Origin: Psychrobacter sp. P11G3
GTDB lineage: Bacteria; Pseudomonadota; Gammaproteobacteria; Pseudomonadales; Moraxellaceae
Length of the DNA: 64,000 nucleotides
Assembly: GCF_001435845.1 (NCBI RefSeq)
Contig: NZ_CM003596.1
Coordinates: forward strand, 992,001 to 1,056,000
Reading direction: 5' to 3'
This document shows, piece after piece, positions 46,452 through 58,900 of the stretch (the stretch's first letter is position 1; each line of letters opens with the position of its first letter). Made by a program: the position numbers and the translations under genes. Below the pieces are notes generated by a model, which was given only the letters and a program-made list of their open reading frames with translations, searched no databases and was not told the origin of the DNA.

Positions 46452-47231
46452 ATGAGTCAGATTCATCCTACAGCACTCATCTCACCGTCCGCGCAGATTG
46501 ACGAGACTGCTATCATCGGGCCCTATTGTATCGTTGGTGATGAAGTATCAATTGGTGCGCATACGGTTTTGCATAGACATGTGGTAGTGACTAAGCTGAC
46601 TCGTATTGGTCAACACAATGAGTTTTATCAATTTGCAAGTATCGGTGAAGATCCTCAAGATTTGAAGTATGCAGGCGAGCGTACTTGGCTTGAAATCGGC
46701 GATCACAATACGATTCGTGAGGCCTGTAGCTTACATCGCGGTACAGCCCAAGACGGCGAGCTGACTAAAATCGGCAGTCATAATCTACTGATGGTAAACA
46801 CCCATGTCGCACATGATTGTGTCATTGGCGATCATAACGTACTGGCTAATAATGTTGGTGTAGCGGGGCATGTGACTATTGGCGACCATACAATCATCGG
46901 TGGTAACTCAGGTATTCATCAGTTTTGTACAGTAGATGATTATAGCTTGATTGGCGGAGCAAGCCTTATTTTAAAAGATGTGGCTGCATTTACGATGGTA
47001 TCTGGCAATCCAGCAAAGGCTCATGGACTTAATATCGAAGGTATGCGCCGTAAAGGTTGGTCAAAAGAAACCATTAATGTATTACGTCAAGCGTATCGTA
47101 CGATTTTCAGATCAGGTTTGACCACTGCACAAGCGTTGGAAGTCTTACATAGTGAGCTATTGGCTAAAGAGCCAAAAATTCAGCTACTTATTGATTCATT
47201 ACAAAATAGTAGCCGCGGTGTTGTACGCTAA
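46452..47231 (+). CDS. lpxA: UDP-N-acetylglucosamine acyltransferase LpxA
   Basis: First enzyme of lipid A synthesis; transfers 3-hydroxyacyl to UDP-GlcNAc. Hexapeptide repeats run from residue 1 to about 185, with the catalytic histidine in NTHVAHDCVIGDH and GVAGHVTIGDHTIIGGNSGIHQ following. The helical C-terminus (EGMRRKGWSKETINVLRQAYRTIF) completes the fold. Length 259 is normal. lpxB does not follow; a hairpin terminator ends the run at 47327. Confidence 0.96.
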   Translation: MSQIHPTALISPSAQIDETAIIGPYCIVGDEVSIGAHTVLHRHVVVTKLTRIGQHNEFYQFASIGEDPQDLKYAGERTWLEIGDHNTIREACSLHRGTAQDGELTKIGSHNLLMVNTHVAHDCVIGDHNVLANNVGVAGHVTIGDHTIIGGNSGIHQFCTVDDYSLIGGASLILKDVAAFTMVSGNPAKAHGLNIEGMRRKGWSKETINVLRQAYRTIFRSGLTTAQALEVLHSELLAKEPKIQLLIDSLQNSSRGVVR

Positions 47232-47549
47232 AGAAAGCATAACACGATTAAAGCATAACTCGATTAATGATGAGTTTGATACTTTTAATAAGCTAAATTC
47301 TTATGGAATGAAGGCGAATTACGTAGAAGCCATAACTATTTGTTATGGCTTTTTATATTTATGAGCACTTGACTTTTTTGGTCGCTTAGCAGAAACTGAG
47401 CGTTTACGATATTGTAATCAATTCTTTCTTAATGTTGCTGGGCGTTTCACATCGAAGCGTTTACTAAATAGTCCAATGGTAAGGCTGACTATTTATGTTG
47501 ATCAAGGAAGATTATCAGTAACGTTAATTGAAGCACGAGGACGGAAAAA
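47232..47549. other. Gap between lpxA and the transporter gene, 318 bp
   Basis: Contains the lpxA terminator (47327-47354) and the leader of the next gene. No other gene-like feature was seen. Confidence 0.6.
47327..47354 (+). terminator. Terminator after lpxA
   Basis: AAGCCATAAC (47327-47336) pairs perfectly with GTTATGGCTT (47342-47351) around TATTT, then TTTATATTT. Confidence 0.78.
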
Positions 47550-48902
47550 ATGGCTATCAATAAACAAGAACATGCCCAATGGAGCTCAAGCTTTGGCTTC
47601 GTATTGGCAGCAGTAGGCTCAGCAGTTGGTTTAGGAAACATATGGAAATTTCCATACATGGTTGGCGAAAGCGGTGGTTCAGCTTTCGTTATTGCTTATT
47701 TGTTCTGTATCGCGCTGGTCGGTTTTCCGATATTAGTTGCTGAATGGTTAATTGGTCGACGTGGTCAAAAAAACCCAGTCAATACTTTTGCAGACGTAGC
47801 AGCGAATGAAGGTAAGTCACGTAGTTGGGGTATTATTGGTGCTACTGGTATCTTAGGTGGCTTCTTAATTCTATCGTTCTATAGTGTGATCGGTGGTTGG
47901 GCGCTTAACTATATCACTAAAGTTGCAACAGGTAGCTTTGCTGGTCAAGACAGTGATTCTGTTGCTGCAACCTTTGATGCTATGCTTGCATCAGCTGGTA
48001 CATTGACGATTTGGCATACGGTATTTATGATTTTAACCGCTGTCATCGTTGGTATTGGTGTGACAAGTGGTATCGAAAAAACAGCTAAGATTTTAATGCC
48101 ATTATTGGGTGTGATTCTGTTCGTTATCGTTGGTTACAACGTAATGAACGGTGGATTCGGTGAAGCAGTTGCTTACTTATTTACGCCAGATCTTAGCAAA
48201 CTAACGGCTGATGTTATGCTTGCAGCATTAGGTCATGCATTCTTCACCCTATCAATTGGTATGGGTATCATGGTTGCTTATGGTTCGTATTTGGGCCGTG
48301 AAGTGAACTTGCTAAAAACAGCACGTACTGTTGTTATTTTGGATACGGTTATTGCGTTGGCTGCTGGTCTTGCCATCTTCCCAATCATCTTTAGCAATGG
48401 TCTAGATCCTGCATCAGGTCCTGGTCTTATCTTTGTGAGCTTGCCAATTGCTTTCGGTAGCATGGGTGCGGGTACCATTATTGGTGCATTGTTCTTCTTG
48501 CTTATTACCTTTGCCGCTATTACCTCATCTATCTCGTTACTTGAGCCAACCGTTGAGTTGTTAGAAGAGCGTACGTCGATGAGTCGTACTGTATCTACTA
48601 TCGTGGCAAGCACAGTAATCTGGTTGTTAGGTATTGCAGCATTGCTATCGTTCAATCTATGGTCTGACTTTACTATCATGGGTAACGGTATCTTTGATGC
48701 ATTAGATAAGCTTACTAGTAAGTTCCTATTGCCTCTAACAGGTCTGGCTGCAATTGTATTTGTTGGTTGGAAAATGGATCAACGTAACATTCAGCAAGAG
48801 CTTGGTTTATCCAATGGTACATGGCAGCTGTGGCAAATCGTTGCAAAATTCATCGCGCCAATCGCTGTTATTGTAGTATTTGTGACGTCATTGATGGGAT
48901 AG
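47550..48902 (+). CDS. Sodium-dependent transporter, neurotransmitter:sodium symporter (NSS/SNF) family
   Basis: Likely Na+-coupled amino-acid importer of the LeuT/MhsT type; substrate unknown. Helix 1 shows the family motif FVLAAVGSAVGLGNIWKFPY, with the unwound GSAVGLGN sodium/substrate site, followed by GGSAFVIAYLFCIALVGFPILVAEWLIGRRG. Further hallmarks are HAFFTLSIGMGIMVAYGSYL (helix 6) and FAAITSSISLLEPTVELL (helix 8). Eleven hydrophobic segments fit in 450 residues, as in most bacterial members. GAGGACGG precedes the ATG. A strong bidirectional hairpin separates it from convergent tgt. Confidence 0.93.
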   Translation: MAINKQEHAQWSSSFGFVLAAVGSAVGLGNIWKFPYMVGESGGSAFVIAYLFCIALVGFPILVAEWLIGRRGQKNPVNTFADVAANEGKSRSWGIIGATGILGGFLILSFYSVIGGWALNYITKVATGSFAGQDSDSVAATFDAMLASAGTLTIWHTVFMILTAVIVGIGVTSGIEKTAKILMPLLGVILFVIVGYNVMNGGFGEAVAYLFTPDLSKLTADVMLAALGHAFFTLSIGMGIMVAYGSYLGREVNLLKTARTVVILDTVIALAAGLAIFPIIFSNGLDPASGPGLIFVSLPIAFGSMGAGTIIGALFFLLITFAAITSSISLLEPTVELLEERTSMSRTVSTIVASTVIWLLGIAALLSFNLWSDFTIMGNGIFDALDKLTSKFLLPLTGLAAIVFVGWKMDQRNIQQELGLSNGTWQLWQIVAKFIAPIAVIVVFVTSLMG

Positions 48903-48964
48903 TAGTCAAAATAGACTCTATATTAATCATTAGCTGATAGTCATTAGTGATAGAAGCAGCATAG

Positions 48965-49001
48965 AAAAAGGGCTTAAGATTATTCTTAAGCCCTTTTTTA
49001 T
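48965..49001. terminator. Bidirectional terminator between the NSS transporter gene and tgt
   Basis: AAGGGCTTAAGA pairs with TCTTAAGCCCTT around TTAT. T-runs flank it on both strands (TTTTTTATTT on plus; TTTTTCTAT on minus), fitting two convergent genes. Confidence 0.88.
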
Positions 49002-49042
49002 TTCAACAGATATCATTATACGGTCGTGAATGTTAAACAGGA

Positions 49043-50554
<1,512 letters not shown>

Positions 50555-51208
50555 ATGAAAAAGACAGCTTACTTATTATTGAGTGGTTCATTATTAATAT
50601 CAGGAGGGGCTATGGCTACCGAAGAGCCGAAATATACAGTGTTGACGCAAGTAGATGACTTTGAGCTGCGTCGTTATGATGAGCAGCTAGTGGCGCAAAC
50701 GTGGGTGAGTGGTGACCAAGACTCAGCAAGTCGTGAAGGATTTAAGGTTTTAGCGGACTATATTTTTGGTAATAACACAGCACCAAGTGGAGACAGTAGT
50801 AAAATTAGTATGACAGCACCTGTCACGATGCAAGCTGATAATAAAGAAAGTGATAATGAGTCACAAAAAATTGCCATGACAGCACCAGTCAGTATGCAAC
50901 AAGACGATGGTAAGTGGCGCGTGCAATTTACGATGCCTAGTAAATATACGATGCAAACACTGCCTAAGCCGAATAATCCAAACGTTGAGATTATAGAAGT
51001 GCCTGCACAGACGTACGGTGTGATTAAGTTCTCTTGGCTCGCAGGAGAAGATAAAGTAGCGGAAAAAACCGAAGCGCTGCAAACATGGATGCAAGACCAA
51101 AATCTGAGACCTACAGGCGAGCCTGAATTGGCACGTTATAACCCGCCTTGGACGCCACCATTTTTACGTCGTAATGAGGTGATGATTGCGTATCAATCTA
51201 AGCAATAA
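50555..51208 (+). CDS. SOUL family heme-binding-like protein, exported
   Basis: Probable periplasmic SOUL/HBP22-type protein; heme binding is known for some members and not for all. A signal peptide ends near SGGAMA (residues 1-22). The SOUL domain shows YTVLTQVDDFELRRYDEQLVA, two KISMTAPVTMQ-type repeats (about 85 and 115) and the terminal ELARYNPPWTPPFLRRNEVM, which is highly typical. I choose ATG 50555 (GGAG 8 bases upstream, 217 residues) over the frame opening at 50519. A hairpin terminator follows, shared with the convergent asd gene. Confidence 0.88.
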   Translation: MKKTAYLLLSGSLLISGGAMATEEPKYTVLTQVDDFELRRYDEQLVAQTWVSGDQDSASREGFKVLADYIFGNNTAPSGDSSKISMTAPVTMQADNKESDNESQKIAMTAPVSMQQDDGKWRVQFTMPSKYTMQTLPKPNNPNVEIIEVPAQTYGVIKFSWLAGEDKVAEKTEALQTWMQDQNLRPTGEPELARYNPPWTPPFLRRNEVMIAYQSKQ

Positions 51209-51218
51209 CAGCCCATAA

Positions 51219-51244
51219 AAAAAGACAGCAATCGCTGTCTTTTT
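51219..51244. terminator. Terminator between the SOUL gene and asd
   Basis: AAAAGACAGC pairs with GCTGTCTTTT around AATC, with T-runs on both strands. It serves the convergent pair. Confidence 0.82.
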
Positions 51245-51268
51245 CGTGTTTAATATAAGGTATCTGAA

Positions 51269-52402
51269 TTAGACGTTTTGCTCACGGATGATATTAAGCA
51301 TACGACGTAATGGTTCTGCTGCGCCCCATAACAACTGATCGCCAACGGTAAAAGCACCTAAATATTCAGGGCCCATATTAAGCTTACGCAAGCGACCTAG
51401 AGCAACAGTTAAGGTGCCAGTCACGGCTACTGGCGTTAGGCGATTCATAGTAGTTTCTTTGTCATCTTCGACCAAATCCAACCACTCGTTGCCACTGTTT
51501 TTGAGTGCAGCTTCGATTTCTTCTAGAGGAATGTCTTTTTTCAGCTTGATTGTTAGACCTTGCGCATGACAACGCATGGCACCGACGCGTACACACATCC
51601 CATCAATAGGAATCGTACTGGCTTCATCATTACCCAAGATCTTATTGGTCTCGACGCCGCCTTTCCATTCTTCTTTTGACTGTTTGTTTTCTAGCTGAGC
51701 ATCGATATAAGGAATCAAGCTACCTGCCAGTGGTACACCGAAGTATTGTGTAGGGAAGTCTGCTGAGCGCTGAGTCTGAGCGATTTTTTTATCAATCTCA
51801 AGAATAGCACTAGCAGAGTCAGCCAATTCGTCTTGGACGGCATCACGTAACACACCCATGCCATTGATGAGCTCACGCATGTTGTTTGCGCCAGAGCCAC
51901 TAGCAGCTTGATATGTCATCGCGCTGACCCATTCGACCCAGCCTTTATTAAACAGCTCACCGATAGCCATCAACATCAATGATACGGTACAGTTACCACC
52001 GATGAAGTCTTTTTTGCCATTGGCTAGGGCACTATCAATAACGTTACGGTTGACTGGATCAAGAATGATGATGCTGTCATCTTTCATACGTAAGGTACTT
52101 GCCGCATCAACCCAATAGCCGTTCCAACCGCTATCACGCAATGGTTGATGGACTTTTGACGTATAGTCACCACCTTGGCAAGTAATAACGACATCACAAG
52201 CAGCAAGTGCTTCAATATCATGAGCGTCTTTTAGTTGGCCGGTTTCAATACCATCGAATTTTGGTGCATCACCACCAGCATTACTGGTAGAAAAAAACAC
52301 CGGTGTAATACCATTGAAGTCATTTTCTTCCTGCATACGTTGTATTAATACTGACCCTACCATACCGCGCCAGCCTACCAAACCTACTGTTAAATCACTC
52401 AT
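51269..52402 (-). CDS. asd: Aspartate-semialdehyde dehydrogenase
   Basis: Reduces aspartyl phosphate to the semialdehyde for Lys, Thr, Met and diaminopimelate synthesis. [15 protein letters not shown] is the NADP-binding start. The active-site cysteine is Cys138 in [16 protein letters not shown]. The long E. coli-type form is shown by [30 protein letters not shown] and the terminal [16 protein letters not shown] place the start at 52402 (377 residues) with AGGA upstream; TTG 52411 would overlap that site. A 413-bp gap follows upstream. Confidence 0.96.
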   Translation of the reverse strand: MSDLTVGLVGWRGMVGSVLIQRMQEENDFNGITPVFFSTSNAGGDAPKFDGIETGQLKDAHDIEALAACDVVITCQGGDYTSKVHQPLRDSGWNGYWVDAASTLRMKDDSIIILDPVNRNVIDSALANGKKDFIGGNCTVSLMLMAIGELFNKGWVEWVSAMTYQAASGSGANNMRELINGMGVLRDAVQDELADSASAILEIDKKIAQTQRSADFPTQYFGVPLAGSLIPYIDAQLENKQSKEEWKGGVETNKILGNDEASTIPIDGMCVRVGAMRCHAQGLTIKLKKDIPLEEIEAALKNSGNEWLDLVEDDKETTMNRLTPVAVTGTLTVALGRLRKLNMGPEYLGAFTVGDQLLWGAAEPLRRMLNIIREQNV

Positions 52403-52815
52403 GAAGTTCAATCCTATTTACAATTATTTGTTGCATCGTCAACCGATAACAATGCCGTGAATGGCGCGAAAAAGCAAGGCGTTTTGGCTATTATTTGGTC
52501 GTTTTCCATACACTATTAACTATGTCGACTATAACTTTAAGTTATTACTATTGAAGAGGTACTTGGCTATCTTGCGACCTCAAAAATATAGTGTTTAATA
52601 AATCATGCATTACATTGAATGAGCCAATATTGTAACGTTTTATGATAGTTGTCGCATAATTGAGACTCACCAGTAGGCGAGAATCTTCTGAAATGCTAAA
52701 GTAAGTCTCAAACGTAATTACTCGACGTTAGTTATTTGATGTCAGGTGAATTAAAGCTTAATCAATATACATCATCAGCTCTATCGACTCTTTAATCAAC
52801 GGTTAGTACCTACTT
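52403..52815. other. Gene-free divergent region, 413 bp
   Basis: Upstream regions of asd and the EEP-family gene. AT-rich, with no open frame that has a ribosome site and no clear operator; a block AAAAAGCAAGGCG near 52470 is reminiscent of the copy A/B repeats but too short to call. Confidence 0.4.
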
Positions 52816-53946
52816 ATGGATCTCTCACTATTATATTACGCCTTACAAGGCCTAGCAGGATTCATCGCCTTTGTCACAATCTGGGGCTGGTTGCCGCTGG
52901 ATAACTGGTGGGTGCGCGGTGTTGAGTTTCCACGCATTCAAATAATGGTGCTTGGTATTATCGCTTGGTTTGGCATGTTAGTGTTTTCCTCAGAGTGGGA
53001 ATTAGGGCAGTGGCTATTGTTTGTTGTGCTGAGTGGTACGTTAGCATTTCAGCTGAGAATGGTACTGCCATATACTAAGCTGTGGAAAAAAGAAGTTCAA
53101 AAGGCAAAAGATAAGCCAGAAGGGCAAGCGCATCAAATAAAAATCATGGTATCAAACGTATTGACGCCCAATGACGAAACGCAAAAACTGGTCGATTTGG
53201 TTAAGCAAAAGCAGCCTGATATCTTAATTACATTAGAGAGTGACAAGAAATGGGAGCAAGCCTTACAGCAAGTCGAGTCTGACTATCCCTACACCGTGAA
53301 AGTGCCACTAGATAATCTATATGGCATGCACTTGTATTCTAAGCTTGAGCTAATTGATCCTGAAGTTAAGTATTTGATGATAGATGATATACCGTCTATA
53401 CATACTCAATTGCGTTTGCAAGGAGGCCGCGCCATTTGGTTATATTGCTTGCATCCTATGCCGCCTAGTCCAACTGAAGCTGATAAGTCCACCACGCGTG
53501 ATGCTGAGCTGCTCATGGTAGGTAAACACATAAAAGAAAACGACCAAACGGCGATACTGGCAGGTGATCTTAATGATGTCGCATGGTCAAAAACCACGCG
53601 TCGCTTTCAACGTATTTCTGGTCTGTTAGATCCTCGTATTGGTCGACATTTCATTAATACCTTTCATGTTAAATATCCATTTCTGCGTTGGGCTTTAGAT
53701 CATATTTTTCATAGTGCCTGCTTTACGGTAGTTGATATTCAGCGTATGCCATCCGTAGGATCTGATCATTTCCCTGTGATGACTACCTTGCAATATGAGC
53801 CAGAAGAGGCAAGCAAGCAAGAAGGCAATGCGCCTACTGCACAAGCAGAAGATATCCAAGAAACTGACAACAAAATCGAAGAAGGCAAGAAAGAAGGCGA
53901 AAAAGTGTCAGAAGAGCACAGACAAGAACAGCGCAGTTTTGGTTGA
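52816..53946 (+). CDS. Membrane-anchored endonuclease/exonuclease/phosphatase family protein
   Basis: Substrate unknown; the EEP fold includes nucleases and phosphodiesterases. Three hydrophobic segments fill residues 1-85. The catalytic domain follows (about 110-335): IKIMVSNVLTPN, DILITLESD (metal-binding Glu), LYCLHPMPPSP, LAGDLNDVAWS and the terminal VGSDHFPVM with the catalytic Asp-His. This resembles YafD-like proteins. The last 45 residues are a Glu/Lys/Gln-rich charged tail. The domain is probably extracytoplasmic, but topology is not certain. Confidence 0.85.
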   Translation: MDLSLLYYALQGLAGFIAFVTIWGWLPLDNWWVRGVEFPRIQIMVLGIIAWFGMLVFSSEWELGQWLLFVVLSGTLAFQLRMVLPYTKLWKKEVQKAKDKPEGQAHQIKIMVSNVLTPNDETQKLVDLVKQKQPDILITLESDKKWEQALQQVESDYPYTVKVPLDNLYGMHLYSKLELIDPEVKYLMIDDIPSIHTQLRLQGGRAIWLYCLHPMPPSPTEADKSTTRDAELLMVGKHIKENDQTAILAGDLNDVAWSKTTRRFQRISGLLDPRIGRHFINTFHVKYPFLRWALDHIFHSACFTVVDIQRMPSVGSDHFPVMTTLQYEPEEASKQEGNAPTAQAEDIQETDNKIEEGKKEGEKVSEEHRQEQRSFG

Positions 53947-54144
53947 TAAAAGAGGCCGTTTATTAGCTGTAATGTATAGAGATAATGTAAGCATATGCTT
54001 ACGCAAAATAGAGTCTTTAGCTTCTATCGGCACCAAATTCATTGGCCTATAATACATCCATCAACACAAGGATACGCATGGATGTAGTGTTGAGACAGTA
54101 TCAATAAAAGCACAGGTCAGCCCGCTGTCTTATATAATACTGTT

Positions 54145-54240
54145 AAATGACTTAGGATGAGTCAGCACGGAAGAGAGATAATAACAATAACACGAAGTAT
54201 TGAAACCCTGAACCAATCGCCCTAGGTTCGGGGTTTTTCT
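54145..54240 (+). ncRNA. Candidate small RNA (weak)
   Basis: A TATAAT at 54133-54138 is followed about 65 bases later by a strong terminator, with no open reading frame between. No good -35 is visible at 17 bases (GCACAG). A transcript of about 95 bases is possible; equally, the terminator may simply end the EEP-gene mRNA. Confidence 0.25.
54203..54240 (+). terminator. Terminator downstream of the EEP gene
   Basis: AAACCCTGAACC (54203-54214) pairs with GGTTCGGGGTTT (54225-54236, one wobble) around ten bases, then TTCTTTG. Confidence 0.82.
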
Positions 54241-54327
54241 TTGTATGGATTTTGATTTGGTAAAGTTTAGAATGCTTAACTTTGAGATTTTTTAAAGCCT
54301 CCAGTTAAATATTTAACTGCGCAAACA

Positions 54328-54363
54328 AAAGAAGGGTATATGCCATTGCATATACCCTTCTTT
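54328..54363 (-). terminator. surA terminator
   Basis: A perfect 16-bp stem AAAGAAGGGTATATGC / GCATATACCCTTCTTT around a 4-base loop. On the minus strand it is followed by TTTTGTTTG; it lies 57 bp past the surA stop. Confidence 0.85.
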
Positions 54364-54419
54364 ATTTAAATCGATTCAATATTATAGCTAACTTAATACT
54401 ATTAGCTTATTGCAACATA

Positions 54420-55811
54420 TTAGCCAAGTATCTGAATATAAGCGCCAGCACGTAGCTCTTGTAACCAGTCTTCTTGAGCTTGTGGTGCTAGGCGTTGATA
54501 CAATGCTTGACGTGCCATATTGCGACGATATTGCTCGCTAATATCTTGATCGCGCTTACCATCAACTTTTAGGATATGCCAACCAAACTGTGTCTTAAAT
54601 GGCGCAGAGTAGTCGCCAACTGCCGTATTTTTCATTGTGGCTTCAAATGGACCAACCATATCTTCTTCGCTAACCCAATCAAGGTCGCCGCCACGTCCCG
54701 CAGAACCTGGATCGTCTGAATACGTTGAGGCTAAGCTAGCAAAGTCAGCGCCGCCACGAAGCTGCTCGTATAGATCATTAATTTTTTGTTCAGCAAGCGC
54801 ATCAGTCTGTAAATCATCGACTTTAACTAAGATATGGCGAGTATGCCACTGTGGTATCAGCATTGTATTGCTGGCTTTTTTATCAGCAAGCTTGATGATA
54901 TCAATACCTTCAGGAGTCAATAATGGCTCGCTTACGGTACCAACGTCTAACTTGGTAATTTTGCTAGATAGCTCTGTCGGTAAAGAAGCTGCCTTGTGAA
55001 AGCCCATATCTCCACCTTGCAATGGAATCGGATAGCTTCCTTGGCTAGCAGCAACAGCTTCAGCGACGTTGACATTTGGCTCAAGCAAACGCGTGCGTAA
55101 TGCTTGAGCAACTTTTAATGCTTCTTCACGTTGAGCGGCCGATAGGCGACTATAGTCATCTATATAAGGCACACGTACGTGAATGGTTTGATATTCGCTT
55201 TGGTTCAGACGTTTGGCTTCAGGTGAGGCCAAAAATGCATCAATGTCTTGCTCGCTAATACGTACTCGGCGAGTAATTTGACGCTGCTGTAGCGCTTGGA
55301 TAGAAGCCTCTTCGATCAGTTTGGCACGTAGATTGGCATAACTACCAGGTTGTGCGGCATCTAGACGTTGCTGCAATGCTGCGATGCTATTGAGGCCTTC
55401 AGCTTGAGCAATTTGACCAAGACGTTGATTGATTTCTGCTTCATCGGCAGGCAGTCCCGCGCGTTTGACCATAGACAGTTGTAGTTCACGCAAAATAAGC
55501 GCGTTTAACACTTCAGACTGTAGTTGTGCTGAGTTTGCGATAGGCTCTCCAGCAGCTTTTGCACGTGCTTGAGTTTGCTCGATAGCATCAACCAGTTCGC
55601 TTTTTAAGATAGCATTTTCATTAACTAGGGCAATAATACCGTCTGTGCTATTGGCTGGCGTTAAGCGATCAACTGAGTTTTGCGCAGCAGAAGTAGAAGC
55701 TTGAGCTGCTGCAGGTTTTACAGTAGCAGCGTTGGCACTTAACGTAAGCGTAAGGCCTGCCATAGATAGCAATACTGCTCTGCTAGTCTGACGTAAAGAA
55801 AAAAATCTCAT
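54420..55811 (-). CDS. surA: Periplasmic chaperone and peptidyl-prolyl isomerase SurA
   Basis: Escorts unfolded outer-membrane proteins to the BAM complex. A signal peptide ends LSANA. The N-domain (about 50-200) contains NENAILKSELVDAI. A first, degenerate parvulin domain spans about 205-310. The second, canonical one spans about 325-425, with HTRHILVKVD, FASLASTYSDDPGSAGRGGDL and FGWHILKV. I choose ATG 55811 (463 residues) because GAGGAG lies 5 bases upstream; longer in-frame starts at 55823, 55832 and 55865 are possible. It follows lptD after 156 bp, as in other gammaproteobacteria. Confidence 0.94.
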   Translation of the reverse strand: MRFFSLRQTSRAVLLSMAGLTLTLSANAATVKPAAAQASTSAAQNSVDRLTPANSTDGIIALVNENAILKSELVDAIEQTQARAKAAGEPIANSAQLQSEVLNALILRELQLSMVKRAGLPADEAEINQRLGQIAQAEGLNSIAALQQRLDAAQPGSYANLRAKLIEEASIQALQQRQITRRVRISEQDIDAFLASPEAKRLNQSEYQTIHVRVPYIDDYSRLSAAQREEALKVAQALRTRLLEPNVNVAEAVAASQGSYPIPLQGGDMGFHKAASLPTELSSKITKLDVGTVSEPLLTPEGIDIIKLADKKASNTMLIPQWHTRHILVKVDDLQTDALAEQKINDLYEQLRGGADFASLASTYSDDPGSAGRGGDLDWVSEEDMVGPFEATMKNTAVGDYSAPFKTQFGWHILKVDGKRDQDISEQYRRNMARQALYQRLAPQAQEDWLQELRAGAYIQILG

Positions 55812-55967
55812 GATGCTCCTCATCAATGTCATTGCATCGGATGGTAGTCGGTCAACTCTATCCAATACTCTTAATAATAAAATATTCGACAGCGTTTCCC
55901 ATAATAGGGGTTCAAATAGTGTCTTATAAATATTTACGTAAATAATTCTAATCTAGCAAAAAACTGG

Positions 55968-58900
55968 TTAGTCTTTCCATGCCGTCTGTACAGGTTCAAA
56001 GCCCAAAATCTTATCAGCAAGCAATCGTGTCAAGCGGCTACTACCGCTGCCAAGACCATTTAATCTAACTTCTGCCATAATAGCTTGTGTTGGCTCGTCT
56101 TTTACGTTTAGGTCATTGTAATAGCGGCGACCATAAACAGCAAAGCCGAAACAGCAATCTTCGTAATCAACACCAATGAGTGAATCAAGCATCTTGTTAC
56201 GATTATAATCGTACTGACCCTGAGCCAATATACGCCAGCTGTTATTAATAGGGAAAACAGCGGAAGCGGTAAACGCCGATAATGGCAACTGATCGGTATT
56301 GTCATCACGCTGACGCTTAACATAACCCACATTAAATAAGCTGTTGTCTGATGGCTGATAACGCAGCTCAGTCGTAATGTAGTTCAAATCATAATTACTG
56401 GTTAAGGCACCGCTGACATCAACCCAAAAATTATTGTAAGGTTGAGTGCTGGTATCCCATACCATTCCTGAAGAAGACGAGGTAAATACTGGCTGATCGT
56501 CATCAAGTGTCACACGTCCATCATCTAGATAGAACTGTTCTGCAATGCTACCATCAAAACGTGTCACACCCGTTGCATCGATGTAACGATAATTGACGCC
56601 AGGCGTAATAGAGTGCAAATCCTGCAAGCGATCATGACCTAAAAACCAACTGTCCGAAAACAGCTGCTCATAGTTAATAGAGGCAATACGTGTATTAAAG
56701 TTAGGAATATCGTTTTGGTTCTTATACGGTGAATACGTATATTTTACGCGTGGACTAAGTAAACGATAGCCGCCCATCGTATCGTCAAACGCACCAAATG
56801 GTGAGCCCGCTTGATAGAAGTGTAGACCTGCATCGATACTGGCTTGCGGAACAAAAACCGACTGACTGCCATCTTCTTCACTAAGCTGATTATCTTCTAA
56901 GCTATCTTCATCATATGACGTATATAGATGCTGCAAGCTCAGCTTAGGTTTGATATAACCCCAAGAGGTCTCCATCGGATAGGCGGCGCTCAGTTTATTA
57001 TAAATACGTGCGCCACTTTTTTCGTTTTCAGAGCCATCATCGATAGACTTCTTGAAGTATGCAGAATCATGAATACCAGTGATATCGAAGCGCTCGGCCC
57101 ACGGCAGGCGATAATTTAATTTGAGCTGTGGCAAACGTGAGTACGGTTTGTCTTTGTCTTCTAACGCCTCACCGCTATCAGTGAATGCATCTAGAGTCTG
57201 GAAGGTTTCTACTTTTAGTTCACCATCGACATAATCATTGTAGTAATTGACGCGGGCACGACGTGGCAAGTTTATGGTGCTGTCTGACAAGCCCAACGTA
57301 TCAAAATCATTCAGGTAATCGGCATCTGATACATAGTTGTATTCAGCGTCAGCGCTTAATCGTGGAATGCTTTTCGACGACCAAGTGTGGTCATAAAACA
57401 AGCTGGTACGATCTTCGTCGTCATACTCTTTATCATTTGGTAAGTATGAACCGTTTAAAATACCTTCCCCATAATTCTCAGTCAGATAACGGAACTCACC
57501 TGATAGCATCGGGTTACGGTCAGTATAAATATGCGTGTTAAGGGTGGCATCATAGTTAGGTGCTAAGTTGAAATAATACGGGATATCAACTTCAAGACCG
57601 CTTTCACTACTGACACTGGCACTTGGTAATAAAAACCCACTACTACGGCGACTGTCGATTGGGAAGTTAAAATAGGGGAGATAAAATACGGGTATGTCAG
57701 CCACACGGAAAGTAGTGTTATACGCTTCGCCGCGCCCTGTATCAGTATTTAGATCGATACTTTTGGCTTCAAACTGCCATTTACGGTTGGTAGGTGGACA
57801 GGTACTAAACATCACCTGATCCAGCTCGTATTCACTCTCGTTCGGTTTGTTTAAGCGTTTGGCATAGCCGTGCGCTTGTAGTCCAACACTAGCAAATGCC
57901 ACATCATTGGCTGTTGACTGACCAGTCTCAGTATTGTAATTCAAGCTGTCTGCAACGCCAATTAGGCCGCTTTGTGCCGCTCTATCATTAAAGCTGGCTT
58001 GGCCGCTCTTTGTAGAAACGTTGTTTGTCGCTGCATTGCTTGTACGCTGTCCAGTCGCATTATCTGTAAACATGACTTTGCCTTGAGCAGCTGCAACGCC
58101 ATTGCTCAAGTCAATCATGACTTTTTCTGCTTCGATATGCTGAGTACCTTGATCAATTTTTACATTGCCTGAGAGCTCAGCGTAGTTCACGTTATTGTAA
58201 TAACCGTAATCAGACTCAGTAAATAAAGGGGCTTGATTGTTCGGAACGCTAGCCACATTTGGTGCTGGTTGTCCGTTTGCCGTACCAGCTTCATTCACAG
58301 CACGTTGATAATTAGGGTTACTCTGCGGATATACCCATTGACCTTCACAGCGCTGGGCACTGTCCACGGCATTTGGCAGTAGACGTAAATCTCTACCGAC
58401 CTTTGGAATCGTCTGTGCGGCAGGCATGGCATTATTATGAGTATTGTTTGCTTCAGTGCTGATAGTGTCATTGTTTAATGTTGAAGCATCGGTATCTGGT
58501 GTTAGCTCATAAAACTCTGCTAAGCGCATTAAGCTGGCTTGAATACTCTCATCATTAAGATCTAGCTTGCCATTATCTGTTGTTATCGCTTTAGGGACAA
58601 AGGCATTGCTATCTGGTGTATCACTGCTTGGTTGGTTGCTAGTTTCTGTATTTAAATTACTAGCATTAGAAACTTCATTGCTAAAAGCTTCAGAGTCAGC
58701 AGCCTCATTAATCTCTGTAATATCTAGGTCATTGTTTTCAGAGAATCTGCTATTTAACGCAGTATCATTCGATAAAGTAGCGTTATTCGTATTAGCAGAA
58801 TTAGCATCGTCTGGATAGCTGTCATTTAGAATATCTGCTTCTTGATAGCCATCATTACTTTGAGTACGACTAATACTATTGGCGTCAGTCGCCACACTAT

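Larger units (their letters stand above)
53947..54419. other. Gap between the EEP gene and surA, 473 bp
   Basis: Holds a TATAAT box and a terminator that may bracket a small RNA (54145-54240), and a second large hairpin that ends surA transcription. The open frame over 53795-54052 is a shadow. Confidence 0.5.

Noticed and set aside
53795..54052. 85-codon frame overlapping the EEP gene tail
   Set aside because: It covers the Lys/Glu-rich tail in another frame, is composed of runs of Lys, and has no ribosome site.
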